From an uncultured Candidatus Melainabacteria bacterium (GTDB lineage Bacteria; Cyanobacteriota; Vampirovibrionia; Gastranaerophilales; Gastranaerophilaceae), in NCBI GenBank assembly GCA_934754505.1, contig CAKVIE010000001.1:170926-234925 (forward strand): a stretch of DNA of 64,000 bases, in the 5' to 3' direction. How positions within the stretch are numbered: the first letter of the stretch is position 1; every line of letters begins with the position of its first letter. Of this stretch, positions 26,752-34,577 are shown piece after piece. The notes beneath the pieces were generated by a model. The model was given only the letters and a program-made list of their open reading frames with translations, made no database searches and was not told the DNA's origin. A program made the translations under genes and the position numbers.

Positions 26752-29376
26752 TTAATTCAATTTTCCTTTGATTTCATCTTTTATTTTCAAAAGAATTTCA
26801 TCAAGATTTTCTGCATCTTTGCCGCCGCCTTGTGCAAAGTTTGCTTTTCCGCCGCCTCTGCCACCTGTTGCTTCTGCAATTTCTTTAACGATATTTCCTG
26901 CATTTATTCCTGCTTTGACAAAGTTGTCGGAAACTTTTACACATATTGATATTTGATTGTTATTTTGTATAGATGTGAATACAATGATTGAATTTCCGAG
27001 TTTTGAACTTAATTTTTCAATCGCAGGTTTCATGAACATTGTCGGAAGTGCGTCAATCTTACTTACAAAGAGTTTTCCGTCTTTTATTTCATCTGCTTTG
27101 CTAATAAATGACTGAATTTTTGAAAGTGCTGCTTCTTCTTTCAATTTGTTTACTTCTGTTTGTAAAGCTTTATTTTCATCAGAAATCTTTTCTATTTTTT
27201 CAACAATTTCAGTATGCGGAATTTTGAACATATGAGCAAGTTTGTCAACTTCATCTGCTTTTTCCGTTAAATATTTAACGGCTGCATCTCCGCAAACTGC
27301 TTCAATACGTCTTGTTCCTGCTGCAATTGCTGATTCTGATACGATTTTTGTAAGTCTGATTTCTCCTGTTGAACCAACGTGTGTACCACCGCAAAGTTCC
27401 TTTGAAACATCTCCGATTGATACCATTCTAACCTTATCTTCGTATTTTTCACCGAAAAGTGCCGTTGCACCTGCATTTATTGCTTCTTGAACGTCCATAA
27501 CTTTCGTTACTTGTTTTTGATTTTCGCCAATCCATTTATTCATAAGGTTTTCAACTTTTGTGATTTCTTCGTGAGTCATTGCTCTTGAAAATGAAAAGTC
27601 GAAACGTGTTCTGTTTTCTTCAACTTGAGAACCTGCTTGTTTTACTTCATCGCCTAAAACCTTGACAAGTGCTGCTTGCAAAAGGTGAGCATTTGAGTGG
27701 TGAATTGTTATGTTTTGACGACGTTCTTTGTCGATTTTTGCATTGACCGTATCGCCGATTATAGCTTCACCGTTGATGATTTTAACTCTGTGAACAGATA
27801 AATGATTTACTTTGAAAGTGTTCATAACAACAGCTTTAAGGTTTTCACTTTCAATAACCCCCGTATCTCCGACTTGTCCGCCGCATTCTGCGTAAAATGG
27901 AGTTTTATCGAGAATTATATCTGTAAATCCACCTTCAACATCAACAGTTTCAACAATTTTCGCATCGCTGCATTCTTTTTCTTCATAGCCTGTGAAGTTT
28001 GTTGAGCCGAATTTGTTTTCGATGTTTACGTAAACCAAATCGTCAGTTAAGCTGATTTTTTGTGTTGCTGCTTTTGCACGTTCTTTTTGTTCTTTCATTG
28101 CTGCATTAAAGCCTTCTGTATCAACGTGAATGCCTTTTTCTGCCGCAATTTCGACTGTTAATTCAAGCGGAAATCCAAATGTGTCATAAAGTTTGAATGC
28201 ATCTTCTCCGTTGATTTCTTCGCCTTTTGACATCAAATCCTCAAGAAGTTTATATCCTCTATCTAATGTTACTTTGAAGCGTTCTTCTTCTTTTTTGATA
28301 GTTGATTTGATTTTTTCTGCATTTTTTTCTAAATCGGGATAAGCACCTTTGTAATTTTCGATGACAGTATCAACGATTTTGTATAAGAACGGCAATTCTG
28401 TTCCGAGGATTTTTCCGTGTCTTAATGCACGACGTAAAATCATTCTGAGAACATAGCTTCTGCCTTCATTTCCGGGGATAACACCATCATTTATCATAAA
28501 TGTTACGCATCTTGCGTGGTCTGTGATAATTCTGATAGAAACGTCTGTTTTTTCGTTATCTTTGTATTTTGCACCCGTTATTTCGCAAGCTTTATTAACA
28601 ATAGGCATTAACAAGTCTGTATCAAATGTAGAACGCTTGCCTTGAACAACCATTGCAATTCTTTCAAGCCCCATGCCCGTATCGACGTTTTTCTTTTCGA
28701 GCGGAGATTGGTTGCCTTCTTCATCTTGGAAAAGTTCGGTAAATACGAGGTTCCAAATTTCGACCCATCTGTCGCATTCGCAGGTTGCAATACCGCAATC
28801 GTCTGAGCATTTGAGGTCTTCGCCCAAATCGTAGTGAATTTCCGAACAAGGGCCGCAAGAACCTGTTGCCCCCGGAGGTCCCCAGAAATTGTCTTTTTTA
28901 CCTTTTCGGATAACTCTTTCAGGTGCTACACCTACATCTTCCGTCCAAATTTTGAAAGATTCGTCATCGTTTTCATAAATTGTTATCCAAAGTCGAGCAG
29001 GGTCTAAATGCAAGTAATTAGTTACGAAATCCCAGCTCCAAGGAATAATTTCTTTTTTGTAATAATCGCCGAATGCGAAGTTTCCGAGCATTTCAAAAAA
29101 CGTATGGTGGCGAGGCGTTCTGCCGACATTTTCGATATCGGAATCTTTTCCGCCCGCTCTTGCACATTTTTGACAACTTGTTGCTCTCGGCGGGTTAAAC
29201 GGAGGTTTTTCTAATCCTAAATAGTAGGGTACGAATTGGAGCATACCTGCTGTCGTTAATAAAACCGTCGGATTGTTCGGAATTAATGATGAACTTTCAA
29301 CGACGGTGTGTTGATGTTTGTCTTTGAAAAAGTTTATAAAAGCTTCTCTTATTTGATTTCCTGTTAATACTTCCAT
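26752..29376 (-). CDS. alaS: alanyl-tRNA synthetase
   Basis: An 874-residue class II synthetase charging tRNA-Ala. In order it has a catalytic core (motif 2 around GRTPRHHTFFEMLGNFAFGD), a tRNA-binding helical domain, an editing domain with the HHSNAHLL and CGGTH zinc and active-site motifs, and a C-terminal DHHA1 domain containing GRGGGKANFAQGGG. Full length for the family. The ATG at 29376 is preferred over the one at 29409 because AGAGGAA precedes it and the family starts near LTGNQIREAF. It is followed by its own terminator. Confidence 0.97.
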   Translation of the reverse strand: MEVLTGNQIREAFINFFKDKHQHTVVESSSLIPNNPTVLLTTAGMLQFVPYYLGLEKPPFNPPRATSCQKCARAGGKDSDIENVGRTPRHHTFFEMLGNFAFGDYYKKEIIPWSWDFVTNYLHLDPARLWITIYENDDESFKIWTEDVGVAPERVIRKGKKDNFWGPPGATGSCGPCSEIHYDLGEDLKCSDDCGIATCECDRWVEIWNLVFTELFQDEEGNQSPLEKKNVDTGMGLERIAMVVQGKRSTFDTDLLMPIVNKACEITGAKYKDNEKTDVSIRIITDHARCVTFMINDGVIPGNEGRSYVLRMILRRALRHGKILGTELPFLYKIVDTVIENYKGAYPDLEKNAEKIKSTIKKEEERFKVTLDRGYKLLEDLMSKGEEINGEDAFKLYDTFGFPLELTVEIAAEKGIHVDTEGFNAAMKEQKERAKAATQKISLTDDLVYVNIENKFGSTNFTGYEEKECSDAKIVETVDVEGGFTDIILDKTPFYAECGGQVGDTGVIESENLKAVVMNTFKVNHLSVHRVKIINGEAIIGDTVNAKIDKERRQNITIHHSNAHLLQAALVKVLGDEVKQAGSQVEENRTRFDFSFSRAMTHEEITKVENLMNKWIGENQKQVTKVMDVQEAINAGATALFGEKYEDKVRMVSIGDVSKELCGGTHVGSTGEIRLTKIVSESAIAAGTRRIEAVCGDAAVKYLTEKADEVDKLAHMFKIPHTEIVEKIEKISDENKALQTEVNKLKEEAALSKIQSFISKADEIKDGKLFVSKIDALPTMFMKPAIEKLSSKLGNSIIVFTSIQNNNQISICVKVSDNFVKAGINAGNIVKEIAEATGGRGGGKANFAQGGGKDAENLDEILLKIKDEIKGKLN

Positions 29377-29601
29377 ATCGGATTCCTCTTTTATATTTTT
29401 ATATAACAATTATACGACAAACACTGATTTCAAAACTTTTTTATCTTGGCATGCCCGAAAATTTTTATTATTTTTAATCAAAACCGTTACAGCAGTTAGA
29501 TTTAAAAATTTTAAAAAAAGTAGTGGAAATTAATTTTTTTGTTGATATAATAGATTTGCAAGTTGTGAATTTTATTTAAAAAATAAAATTCAATGCACAA
29601 T

Positions 29602-29675
<74 letters not shown>

Positions 29676-29774
29676 TTTTTTTATTGCAAAAAAATCGTTC
29701 TCCGGGTTGAACCTACGGTTTACCCAAAAGGGCATATCGATTTGTACGGCTCATACTTCGCCTACAACTCGCTA

Positions 29775-29799
29775 CAAATCCTGTCGTTCCGATTTTTTT
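29775..29799 (+). repeat. 25-base direct repeat, copy 2 (att-like tRNA 3' end)
   Basis: Exact copy of the tRNA-Pro 3' end and T-run, without the rest of the tRNA. This is the layout left when an integrative element uses a tRNA 3' end as attachment site, or when a short tandem duplication occurs. The 92 bases between the copies carry no gene. They contain a small hairpin formed by GGGTTGAACC and GGTTTACCC at about 29707-29728. Confidence 0.75.
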
Positions 29800-29900
29800 T
29801 ATCCAATATTTTTGCGGGTTTCGGGGAATGATAAAGTATTGCTTTTCCCTTGATGTCTGTTTTTGCTTTCATTTTGCTCATATTTTTGTTAAAAAAACAC

Positions 29901-30134
29901 GTCATTGCGAGGAGCGGAGCGACCAGTGAGTAGAGTGCGGAACGGTCAAGGCGGTGAGCCTTGCCGTGCAGACACGTTTATTGCGAACTGGTCAAGACAG
30001 CGTAGGGTGGAGTCGAGCAGAGCGAGCGAACCCGAAGTAGCAAAAAACATAGCGAATGAAAGCAGTTGCGAAATGAGCGACTGTTTTTTTGTGAAGCAAA
30101 TCCAAGACAACGACAGCCTCGTGGCAATCCATAA
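29901..30134 (+). repeat. palindromic element A, copy 1 with a long GC-rich insert
   Basis: Starts GTCATTGCGAG and ends CGTGGCAATCCATAA like the short copies, but about 210 bases separate the ends instead of about 15. The insert is clearly richer in G and C than the rest of the window and contains small internal hairpins such as GGCGGTGAGCCTTGCC. Confidence 0.6.
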
Positions 30135-30139
30135 AAACA

Positions 30140-30172
30140 CGTCATTGCGAGAGGCTTCACCTCGTGATGACG
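30140..30172 (+). repeat. palindromic element, hybrid copy
   Basis: The left half has the element A sequence (CGTCATTGCGAG) and the right half the element B sequence (CTCGTGATGACG). The arms CGTCAT and ATGACG pair, with a TG/TG mismatch where the two families differ. Confidence 0.6.
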
Positions 30173-30187
30173 ACTTCCTTTTCCGAT

Positions 30188-30227
30188 GTCATTGCGAGAA
30201 AATCTTTGATTTTCGTGGCAATCCATA
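30188..30227 (+). repeat. palindromic element A, copy 3
   Basis: GTCATTGCGAG at the left and CGTGGCAATCCATAA at the right, with an internal perfect hairpin GAAAATC-TTT-GATTTTC. Confidence 0.7.
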
Positions 30228-30282
30228 AGAGAAAATAATGCATACAAAAAACTATATTTGCAAAATACAAACTACCGCAACA

Positions 30283-30302
30283 TTTCTTTGACCGCAAAGA
30301 AA
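30283..30302. repeat. 8-base perfect inverted repeat
   Basis: TTTCTTTG-ACCG-CAAAGAAA; the right arm is directly repeated at 30305-30312. Confidence 0.6.
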
Positions 30303-30333
30303 CACAAAGAAACTCTCTCGCTGATTTCCGCTC

Positions 30334-30432
30334 GTTATTTGTTTGTAATTTCTCGTTTGCTAAAATTTCAAAACTCGGACTTTGTCCTCAAACATTGAAA
30401 TTTTTTAACGCAAACTTCGAAAACAACAAATA
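30334..30432. repeat. large imperfect hairpin
   Basis: The left arm runs from GTTATTTGTTTG through TCGTTTGC to AAAATTTCAA. The right arm reads TTGAAATTTTTT, then GCAAACTTCGA, then AACAACAAATAC. The two pair over nearly 40 bases with a few bulges. The loop contains its own small palindrome GGACTTTGTCC. Confidence 0.55.
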
Positions 30433-30476
30433 CTCTCTCCAATATGCTCGATTTGTTTTTTTATAAATTTTTTGCA

Positions 30477-30514
30477 AAACCACTGGATCACCACGTCGTT
30501 TCACTCCTCGTGAT
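30477..30514 (+). repeat. palindromic element B, copy 1
   Basis: Begins AAACCACTGGATCACCACG and ends CTCGTGAT. Identical over 38 bases to 30683-30720. It corresponds to element A in the opposite orientation, with paired changes in both arms. Confidence 0.75.
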
Positions 30515-30533
30515 GACGGACTTTCTTTCCGAT

Positions 30534-30570
30534 GTCATTGCGAGAGGCTTTGACTCGTGGCAATCCATAA
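30534..30570 (+). repeat. palindromic element A, copy 4
   Basis: GTCATTGCGAG, a short spacer and CTCGTGGCAATCCATAA. The arms ATTG/CAAT and CGAG/CTCG can pair, with CCA bulged. Confidence 0.7.
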
Positions 30571-30590
30571 AAAACTTTCAAAATAAAAAC

Positions 30591-30635
30591 AGATTAACTA
30601 AACTGAAAGGCAACTTGTTGCCCGTGGCAATCCAG
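30591..30635 (+). repeat. hairpin element C, copy 1
   Basis: AGATTAACTAAACTGAAA, then the hairpin GGCAAC-TT-GTTGCC, then CGTGGCAATCCAG. The 3' end is the same as that of element A. Confidence 0.7.
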
Positions 30636-30682
30636 AGAAAACATATTTTTTTAATTTTTAAACTACTCTTATAATATTTGGT

Positions 30683-30720
30683 AAACCACTGGATCACCAC
30701 GTCGTTTCACTCCTCGTGAT
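30683..30720 (+). repeat. palindromic element B, copy 2
   Basis: Exact 38-base copy of 30477-30514. The flanks diverge after GTGAT. Confidence 0.75.
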
Positions 30721-30735
30721 TACGACTTTTTTGAT

Positions 30736-30746
30736 GTCATTGCGAA
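30736..30746 (+). repeat. partial element A
   Basis: Only the left end GTCATTGCGA is kept, followed by an unrelated A-run. Confidence 0.45.
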
Positions 30747-30776
30747 AAAATCGTGCAAATGCTCTTAAATAAAAGC

Positions 30777-30820
30777 AGATTAACCAAACTGAAAGGCAAC
30801 TTGTTGCCCGTGGCAATTCA
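30777..30820 (+). repeat. hairpin element C, copy 2
   Basis: Same as copy 1, with ACCAAACTG for ACTAAACTG and GCAATTCA at the end; the GGCAAC-TT-GTTGCC hairpin is unchanged. Confidence 0.7.
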
Positions 30821-30844
30821 TTCAGAATACGTTAAAATTAAAGT

Positions 30845-30886
30845 CGATTAGCTAAACTGAAAGGCAGCTTGCTGTCTGTTTCAATT
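30845..30886 (+). repeat. hairpin element C, copy 3 with compensatory change
   Basis: The hairpin reads GGCAGC-TT-GCTGTC. An A:T pair has become G:C in both arms, and the outer C to T change leaves a G:T pair, so folding is preserved. Confidence 0.65.
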
Positions 30887-31009
30887 AACATTTATTGTCG
30901 GTTACGGAAACTGGACATTTTTGCACAAAATTAAAATTTTGCTAAAATTTGCCAAACTCAACCTACGGACTTTAAAACGTGATTTTAGATTTATTAAAAA
31001 TTATATAAC

Positions 31010-31684
31010 CTATGTATATTCCGCTTTGAACTCTTTATATAATTTTATTTTATATAGCAGTACGGTTAAGAATATAATAATAATCGGAATTAGAAAAACA
31101 TATGCATTTTCTTTATATAAAAATACATACCCTCCGAGTATTAAAAGAATAACATGACATACATCTGTCAAAACAGTTTTAATATTTCCATAAAATAAAA
31201 ATTTTGCATAAAGTTTTATATTAAAAAAATCCAAAATATTGTAGTTTTGTGAGTATATAATTAAACTTGAGGTTAAGAATGGAATATAACATATCAGAAA
31301 TATTAATAGAAACAAATAAATCTTAAAATCAGAAATAACATTTTGTTGTAGTAATATAAATCTCAAAATAAAAATCATTATTCCTATATAAATTATTTGG
31401 AAGAAAATAAATGTACCTGCTTTTTCACAGAGTATAAAGTAGTTGTTATTTAAGTGATTTTTTTCTCCTCTCAACATATAATTTGAAATTGACAACAACC
31501 CTACGAAAATATACAAAACAGACAATAAATTAATATATATTTTTTTGTAATATATTGAAAATATTATTAGAAAACTTATAAAAGATAATTCTAAAATTAT
31601 ATGCTTGGGGTTAATATTATTATTCTTGCTCTTTCCCTGTTTTGCAGGAAAATCATGCCCGTTTTCCTGGAAGTTATCAGTCAT
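31010..31684 (-). CDS. multi-pass membrane protein of unknown function
   Basis: A 224-residue protein I do not recognise. A polar N-terminus of about 27 residues (MTDNFQENGHDF then a Lys/Asn-rich stretch) precedes five or six hydrophobic helices that fill the rest of the chain. The first 11 codons, the AGGAG site and the promoter are near-identical to those of the kelch gene at 31929-33092, although the proteins are otherwise unrelated. Composition is more AT-rich than flanking housekeeping genes, in keeping with an accessory segment. Confidence 0.65.
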   Translation of the reverse strand: MTDNFQENGHDFPAKQGKSKNNNINPKHIILELSFISFLIIFSIYYKKIYINLLSVLYIFVGLLSISNYMLRGEKNHLNNNYFILCEKAGTFIFFQIIYIGIMIFILRFILLQQNVISDFKIYLFLLIFLICYIPFLTSSLIIYSQNYNILDFFNIKLYAKFLFYGNIKTVLTDVCHVILLILGGYVFLYKENAYVFLIPIIIIFLTVLLYKIKLYKEFKAEYT

Positions 31685-31759
31685 TACTACTCCTGTTTTT
31701 CACAAAATGTATGTTTTCTATTGTTCTATTATACAAAATGATTTTTCTGCTGTCTATTA
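31654..31759 (-). repeat. promoter-plus-start cassette, copy 1
   Basis: A 106-base segment covering the promoter, leader, ribosome-binding site, start codon and about ten codons. It aligns without gaps to 33062-33167 with nine differences, all transitions. Confidence 0.85.
31728..31756 (-). promoter_or_regulatory. promoter of the membrane protein gene
   Basis: Minus strand: TAGACA (31751-31756), a 17-base spacer and TATAAT (31728-31733), preceded by TTTTG. The promoter is duplicated upstream of the kelch gene. Confidence 0.7.
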
Positions 31760-31928
31760 GTTTTATATTTTACATTGATAAATGCAGGCGAAAGTAAGTA
31801 AAATAATAAAAGAAATGTAAATTTGTAATCGGTAAAGTTCAAAAAGGAGCATTTGTTCTTCTCGACAAATTTTATAAAAAATATTTTTCTTATTTTTATA
31901 AAATTTATTCGTCACTATTTGTAACTTC

Positions 31929-33092
31929 TTATATTATTTCACATGTTTTATTAATTTTATTTTTTAAGTATGGATTATAGCCACCAATTAACAATATTTT
32001 ATTATTTTTCAATAATATTGCAGAATGACCTGCTTTACTTTTATAGTTTGTTTTGATTGTTGTAAATTTATATTTTTCCATATCAAAAACATCAACACCA
32101 TTTATTTTACCTTCAAGTACACATCCTCCTATCAGATATACACAATTATCTCTTTTTACAAATACAATATTATACATTGGTAATATATATTCGTTTATAT
32201 TTACCACTGATTTAGTTTTAATATCATATATTATCGGACTAAGTTTTGAACCGGAAGCTAAAAAAATTAAAATTTTATCTTTATTAAAAGAAATAGCATT
32301 AGAAAACCAATAAGAGTGAGCTTTTTCTGATTTTATATCTTCGAAATAAAACTTTTTTAATTTATCGTTATAGTTTATTAAGAAATCCTTTTGGCTCAAT
32401 GCATAACTTCTTGCAAATAAATTATATTCTTCTGATAAAGAAACTATATTTACTTTATAATCTAAAGGCACCAACAAATTAGTAATTTTTTCGAAAGAAT
32501 TTGTTTTTACATTGAAAATTTCATTATGGATACAATCATTATTTTTTAAACTTCCACCTAATAATAAAAAGTTTCCATTTGGTAATTTTGCAATATTTCC
32601 AAATTTGTGAATATAATTAGAATCCTTAAAAGCAGAAAAAGAATTATCTTCGGGAGTAAATATCTCACAACTTTTTCCTGTTTTATCACCTCCGATTATC
32701 AGAACTTTCCCATTTGGAAGTAATATTGAAGAATGTCTTGCACGTTCAGTATTCATGGGGTTTATGGGCGAAAATTCATTATTTTTCGGATTATATATTT
32801 CAGCAGAATTTGTCATTTTTTCATATTCATCAACAAACCCTCCTGTAACAAGAACTCTGCCATCATTTAAAAGAACTGATGAATGAAAATATCGAGGAGT
32901 GACTAATTTAGGTTTGTCAGATTCATTATTTGAAAAAAATAAGAATGTAAAAAATAAAATAGCTGACATTAATACTGTAAAACAACCGCAGATTATTGAG
33001 TTTAAGCCCCAAAAAGATTTCTTTTGAGGAGAAATATTTTCGTGTTTTTCTAAATGAAAAACATGCCCGTTTTTCTGGGAGTTATCAGCCAT
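31929..33092 (-). CDS. membrane-anchored kelch-repeat protein
   Basis: A 387-residue protein. A polar N-terminus starting MADNSQKNGHVF is followed by one transmembrane helix (about residues 30-50), then an extracytoplasmic beta-propeller. Kelch repeats are visible as GRVLVTGG, GKVLIIGG, GNFLLLGG, CVYLIGG and NKILLIGG, with the HSS/HSAILL strand before several of them. Such propellers usually bind proteins or carbohydrates; the ligand here is unknown. The ATG at 33092 is chosen because AGGAG lies five bases upstream; an in-frame start at 33113 lacks one. Confidence 0.82.
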   Translation of the reverse strand: MADNSQKNGHVFHLEKHENISPQKKSFWGLNSIICGCFTVLMSAILFFTFLFFSNNESDKPKLVTPRYFHSSVLLNDGRVLVTGGFVDEYEKMTNSAEIYNPKNNEFSPINPMNTERARHSSILLPNGKVLIIGGDKTGKSCEIFTPEDNSFSAFKDSNYIHKFGNIAKLPNGNFLLLGGSLKNNDCIHNEIFNVKTNSFEKITNLLVPLDYKVNIVSLSEEYNLFARSYALSQKDFLINYNDKLKKFYFEDIKSEKAHSYWFSNAISFNKDKILIFLASGSKLSPIIYDIKTKSVVNINEYILPMYNIVFVKRDNCVYLIGGCVLEGKINGVDVFDMEKYKFTTIKTNYKSKAGHSAILLKNNKILLIGGYNPYLKNKINKTCEII

Positions 33093-33167
33093 TACTACTC
33101 CTGTTTTCCACAAAATGTATATTTTCCATTGTTTTATTATACAAAATGATTTTTCTATTGTCTATTA
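33062..33167 (-). repeat. promoter-plus-start cassette, copy 2
   Basis: Ungapped partner of 31654-31759 (97 of 106 positions identical). It encodes the start of the kelch protein. Confidence 0.85.
33136..33164 (-). promoter_or_regulatory. promoter of the kelch gene
   Basis: Minus strand: TAGACA (33159-33164), a 17-base spacer and TATAAT (33136-33141). The leader is about 40 bases before the AGGAG site. Confidence 0.7.
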
Positions 33168-33270
33168 ATTGTTGTAATAGATTTATTAAATCGCAGCATT
33201 TTGTGAGCATTTTGTGAGCATCTAAAAGATTTCAACAAAAAATTATCGGTAAAATGATTATACAGTCACT

Positions 33271-33292
33271 AAAAAAGAGCCTTTCGGCTCTT
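33271..33292 (-). terminator. terminator of tRNA-Glu
   Basis: Minus strand: AAGAGCC-GAAA-GGCTCTT with a T-run following, seven bases after the tRNA CCA end. The GAAA tetraloop adds stability. Confidence 0.85.
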
Positions 33293-33298
33293 AAAAAA

Positions 33299-33374
33299 TG
33301 GTACCCCCAAGCGAATTCGAATCGCTGCCGCCTCCGTGAAAGGGAGGTGTCCTAGGCCACTAGACGATGGGGGC
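33299..33374 (-). tRNA. tRNA-Glu (anticodon TTC)
   Basis: A complete cloverleaf read on the minus strand: acceptor GCCCCCA / TGGGGGT, anticodon stem CCTCC / GGAGG with loop CTTTCAC giving TTC, and T arm GATTCGAATC. The CCA end is encoded, unlike in tRNA-Pro. Confidence 0.96.
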
Positions 33375-33528
33375 TTAAGACTTTTTACTTATGTATTTAA
33401 TATATGATAAGCATAATTTATTGTCAACAATTTATTTTAATATTTTCCAAAATTTTTAAAAAATTTGTAAAATTTGTCTTGTGAGTCTAATTATAATTTG
33501 TTATAATATATAAAAATAAGGAGTTATT

Positions 33529-34158
33529 TTGAAGGCAGATATTATTAAAATCGGAAGATGTCTTTACGATAAAGACTTGACTTCTGCTACTTCGGGCAAT
33601 ATCAGCATCAAGCACGGGAACAAAATGTTTATAACAGGAACTGGTACTGCTCTCGGTTTTTTGGCTGAAAAAGACATTGTCGAAACGGATTTAAACGGAG
33701 ATGAACTTTATTCGAGTCAAAAGGCATCGTCAGAAAAACATTTGCACCTTGCAATTTACAAACTTCGTCCTGACCTAAAAGCAATTATTCATTGTCATTC
33801 GCCTTTTGCAACCGCATTTGCAGCTTGCAGAAAAGAATTATCCGCTCCGATTGTTGCTGAAAATATTCTCTATTTCGGTAAAATTCCTGTTGCGGACTAT
33901 GGCATGCCGTCATCTGATGAACTTATGGAAAAAACTTCAAAGTTTTTCGTTGATTATGACACGGTTCTTATGGCTAATCACGGGATTATAGCTGCTGCGG
34001 AAGATATTTTCTCGGCTTTTTGCAAAATCGAAACAGCTGAAACTTATGCAAAAACATACGTTTATTCAAAAATTATCGGTGAACAGGCTTTCTTAAATGA
34101 CAAAGAAGTTTCAGACTTAATGCAGCTTCGAGAAAAAATTCACGCAAAAAAACACTAA
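33529..34158 (+). CDS. class II aldolase family protein (fuculose/ribulose-phosphate type)
   Basis: A 209-residue zinc-dependent aldolase or epimerase. The zinc ligands His88 and His90 (in IIHCHSPFAT) and His151 (in ANHGII) and the catalytic Glu69 (in SSEKHLHL) are all present. TSGNIS near residue 20 is the phosphate-binding loop of this family. Substrates across the family include L-fuculose-1-P, L-ribulose-5-P and methylthioribulose-1-P; none can be chosen. The start is TTG with AAGGAG five bases upstream. TATAAT lies about 25 bases before. Confidence 0.88.
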   Translation: MKADIIKIGRCLYDKDLTSATSGNISIKHGNKMFITGTGTALGFLAEKDIVETDLNGDELYSSQKASSEKHLHLAIYKLRPDLKAIIHCHSPFATAFAACRKELSAPIVAENILYFGKIPVADYGMPSSDELMEKTSKFFVDYDTVLMANHGIIAAAEDIFSAFCKIETAETYAKTYVYSKIIGEQAFLNDKEVSDLMQLREKIHAKKH

Positions 34159-34196
34159 AATTTTGACTTAATCATATTTATTATTAAAAGAAAAAT

Positions 34197-34577
34197 ATGA
34201 TTATTTCAGAGTTTTTAAAATCTTTAAGAGGCTGTCGTCACGACAAAGTTGCAGTAAATTCAAACGGAATGTATTGTCCCGACTGCGGTAAATATATTGT
34301 TGTCAAATGGTATCTTGTCAGATGTTCCTGCTGCGGCGTAAAACGTGTCGCATACATTGATTTCCATGACAACGTACGCCCTGTTGATAAATTTTGCCCA
34401 AATTGCGGCAGCACTCATACTGTCGTTGAGGTTTTGAATAAAATTAATTTTGTCGATATAAATTTTGCCGTTCATAAAAAAGAAATTGTTGAACCGATTT
34501 ACAAAGAATCAACAACTCAAATATGGACGGAAAACGAATCCGAAGAACAGCTTCTTATCGGGGCAAAGGCCGTTTAA
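34197..34577 (+). CDS. small multi-zinc-ribbon protein
   Basis: A 126-residue protein with three CX2C pairs (Cys27/30, Cys43/46, Cys67/70) plus Cys13, His15 and Cys45, enough for two structural zinc sites. The C-terminal 45 residues are acidic and lack cysteines. No known family name comes to mind. Zinc ribbons like this often bind nucleic acid or protein partners. It overlaps the end of the convergent glycosyltransferase gene by four bases. Confidence 0.65.
   Translation: MIISEFLKSLRGCRHDKVAVNSNGMYCPDCGKYIVVKWYLVRCSCCGVKRVAYIDFHDNVRPVDKFCPNCGSTHTVVEVLNKINFVDINFAVHKKEIVEPIYKESTTQIWTENESEEQLLIGAKAV

Larger units (their letters stand above)
29676..31009. other. 1.3 kb gene-free region rich in dispersed palindromic repeats
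   Basis: No credible coding sequence on either strand; the open frames here are short and cross the repeats. The region holds the tRNA 3' duplicate, a GC-richer block at 29901-30134, at least five copies of a GTCATTGCGAG...GTGGCAATCC element, two exact 38-base copies of a related element, three copies of a second hairpin element, and a large imperfect hairpin at 30334-30432. It separates tRNA-Pro from two minus-strand accessory genes. Confidence 0.8.

Noticed and set aside
29377..29520. Riboswitch or T-box upstream of alaS
   Set aside because: The short AT-rich upstream stretch shows no conserved core or stem pattern that I can recognise.
29905..30228. Open frame of 107 codons in the GC-rich block
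   Set aside because: It lies wholly inside repeat DNA, has no ribosome-binding site and overlaps an open frame on the other strand.
29901..30886. CRISPR array in the repeat region
   Set aside because: Repeats differ in sequence, length, orientation and spacing, carry internal hairpins, and no cas gene is nearby. They are dispersed palindromic elements.
30444..31157. Two short plus-strand open frames (76 and 78 codons)
   Set aside because: They cross palindromic elements or the 3' end of the opposite-strand membrane protein gene and lack start signals.
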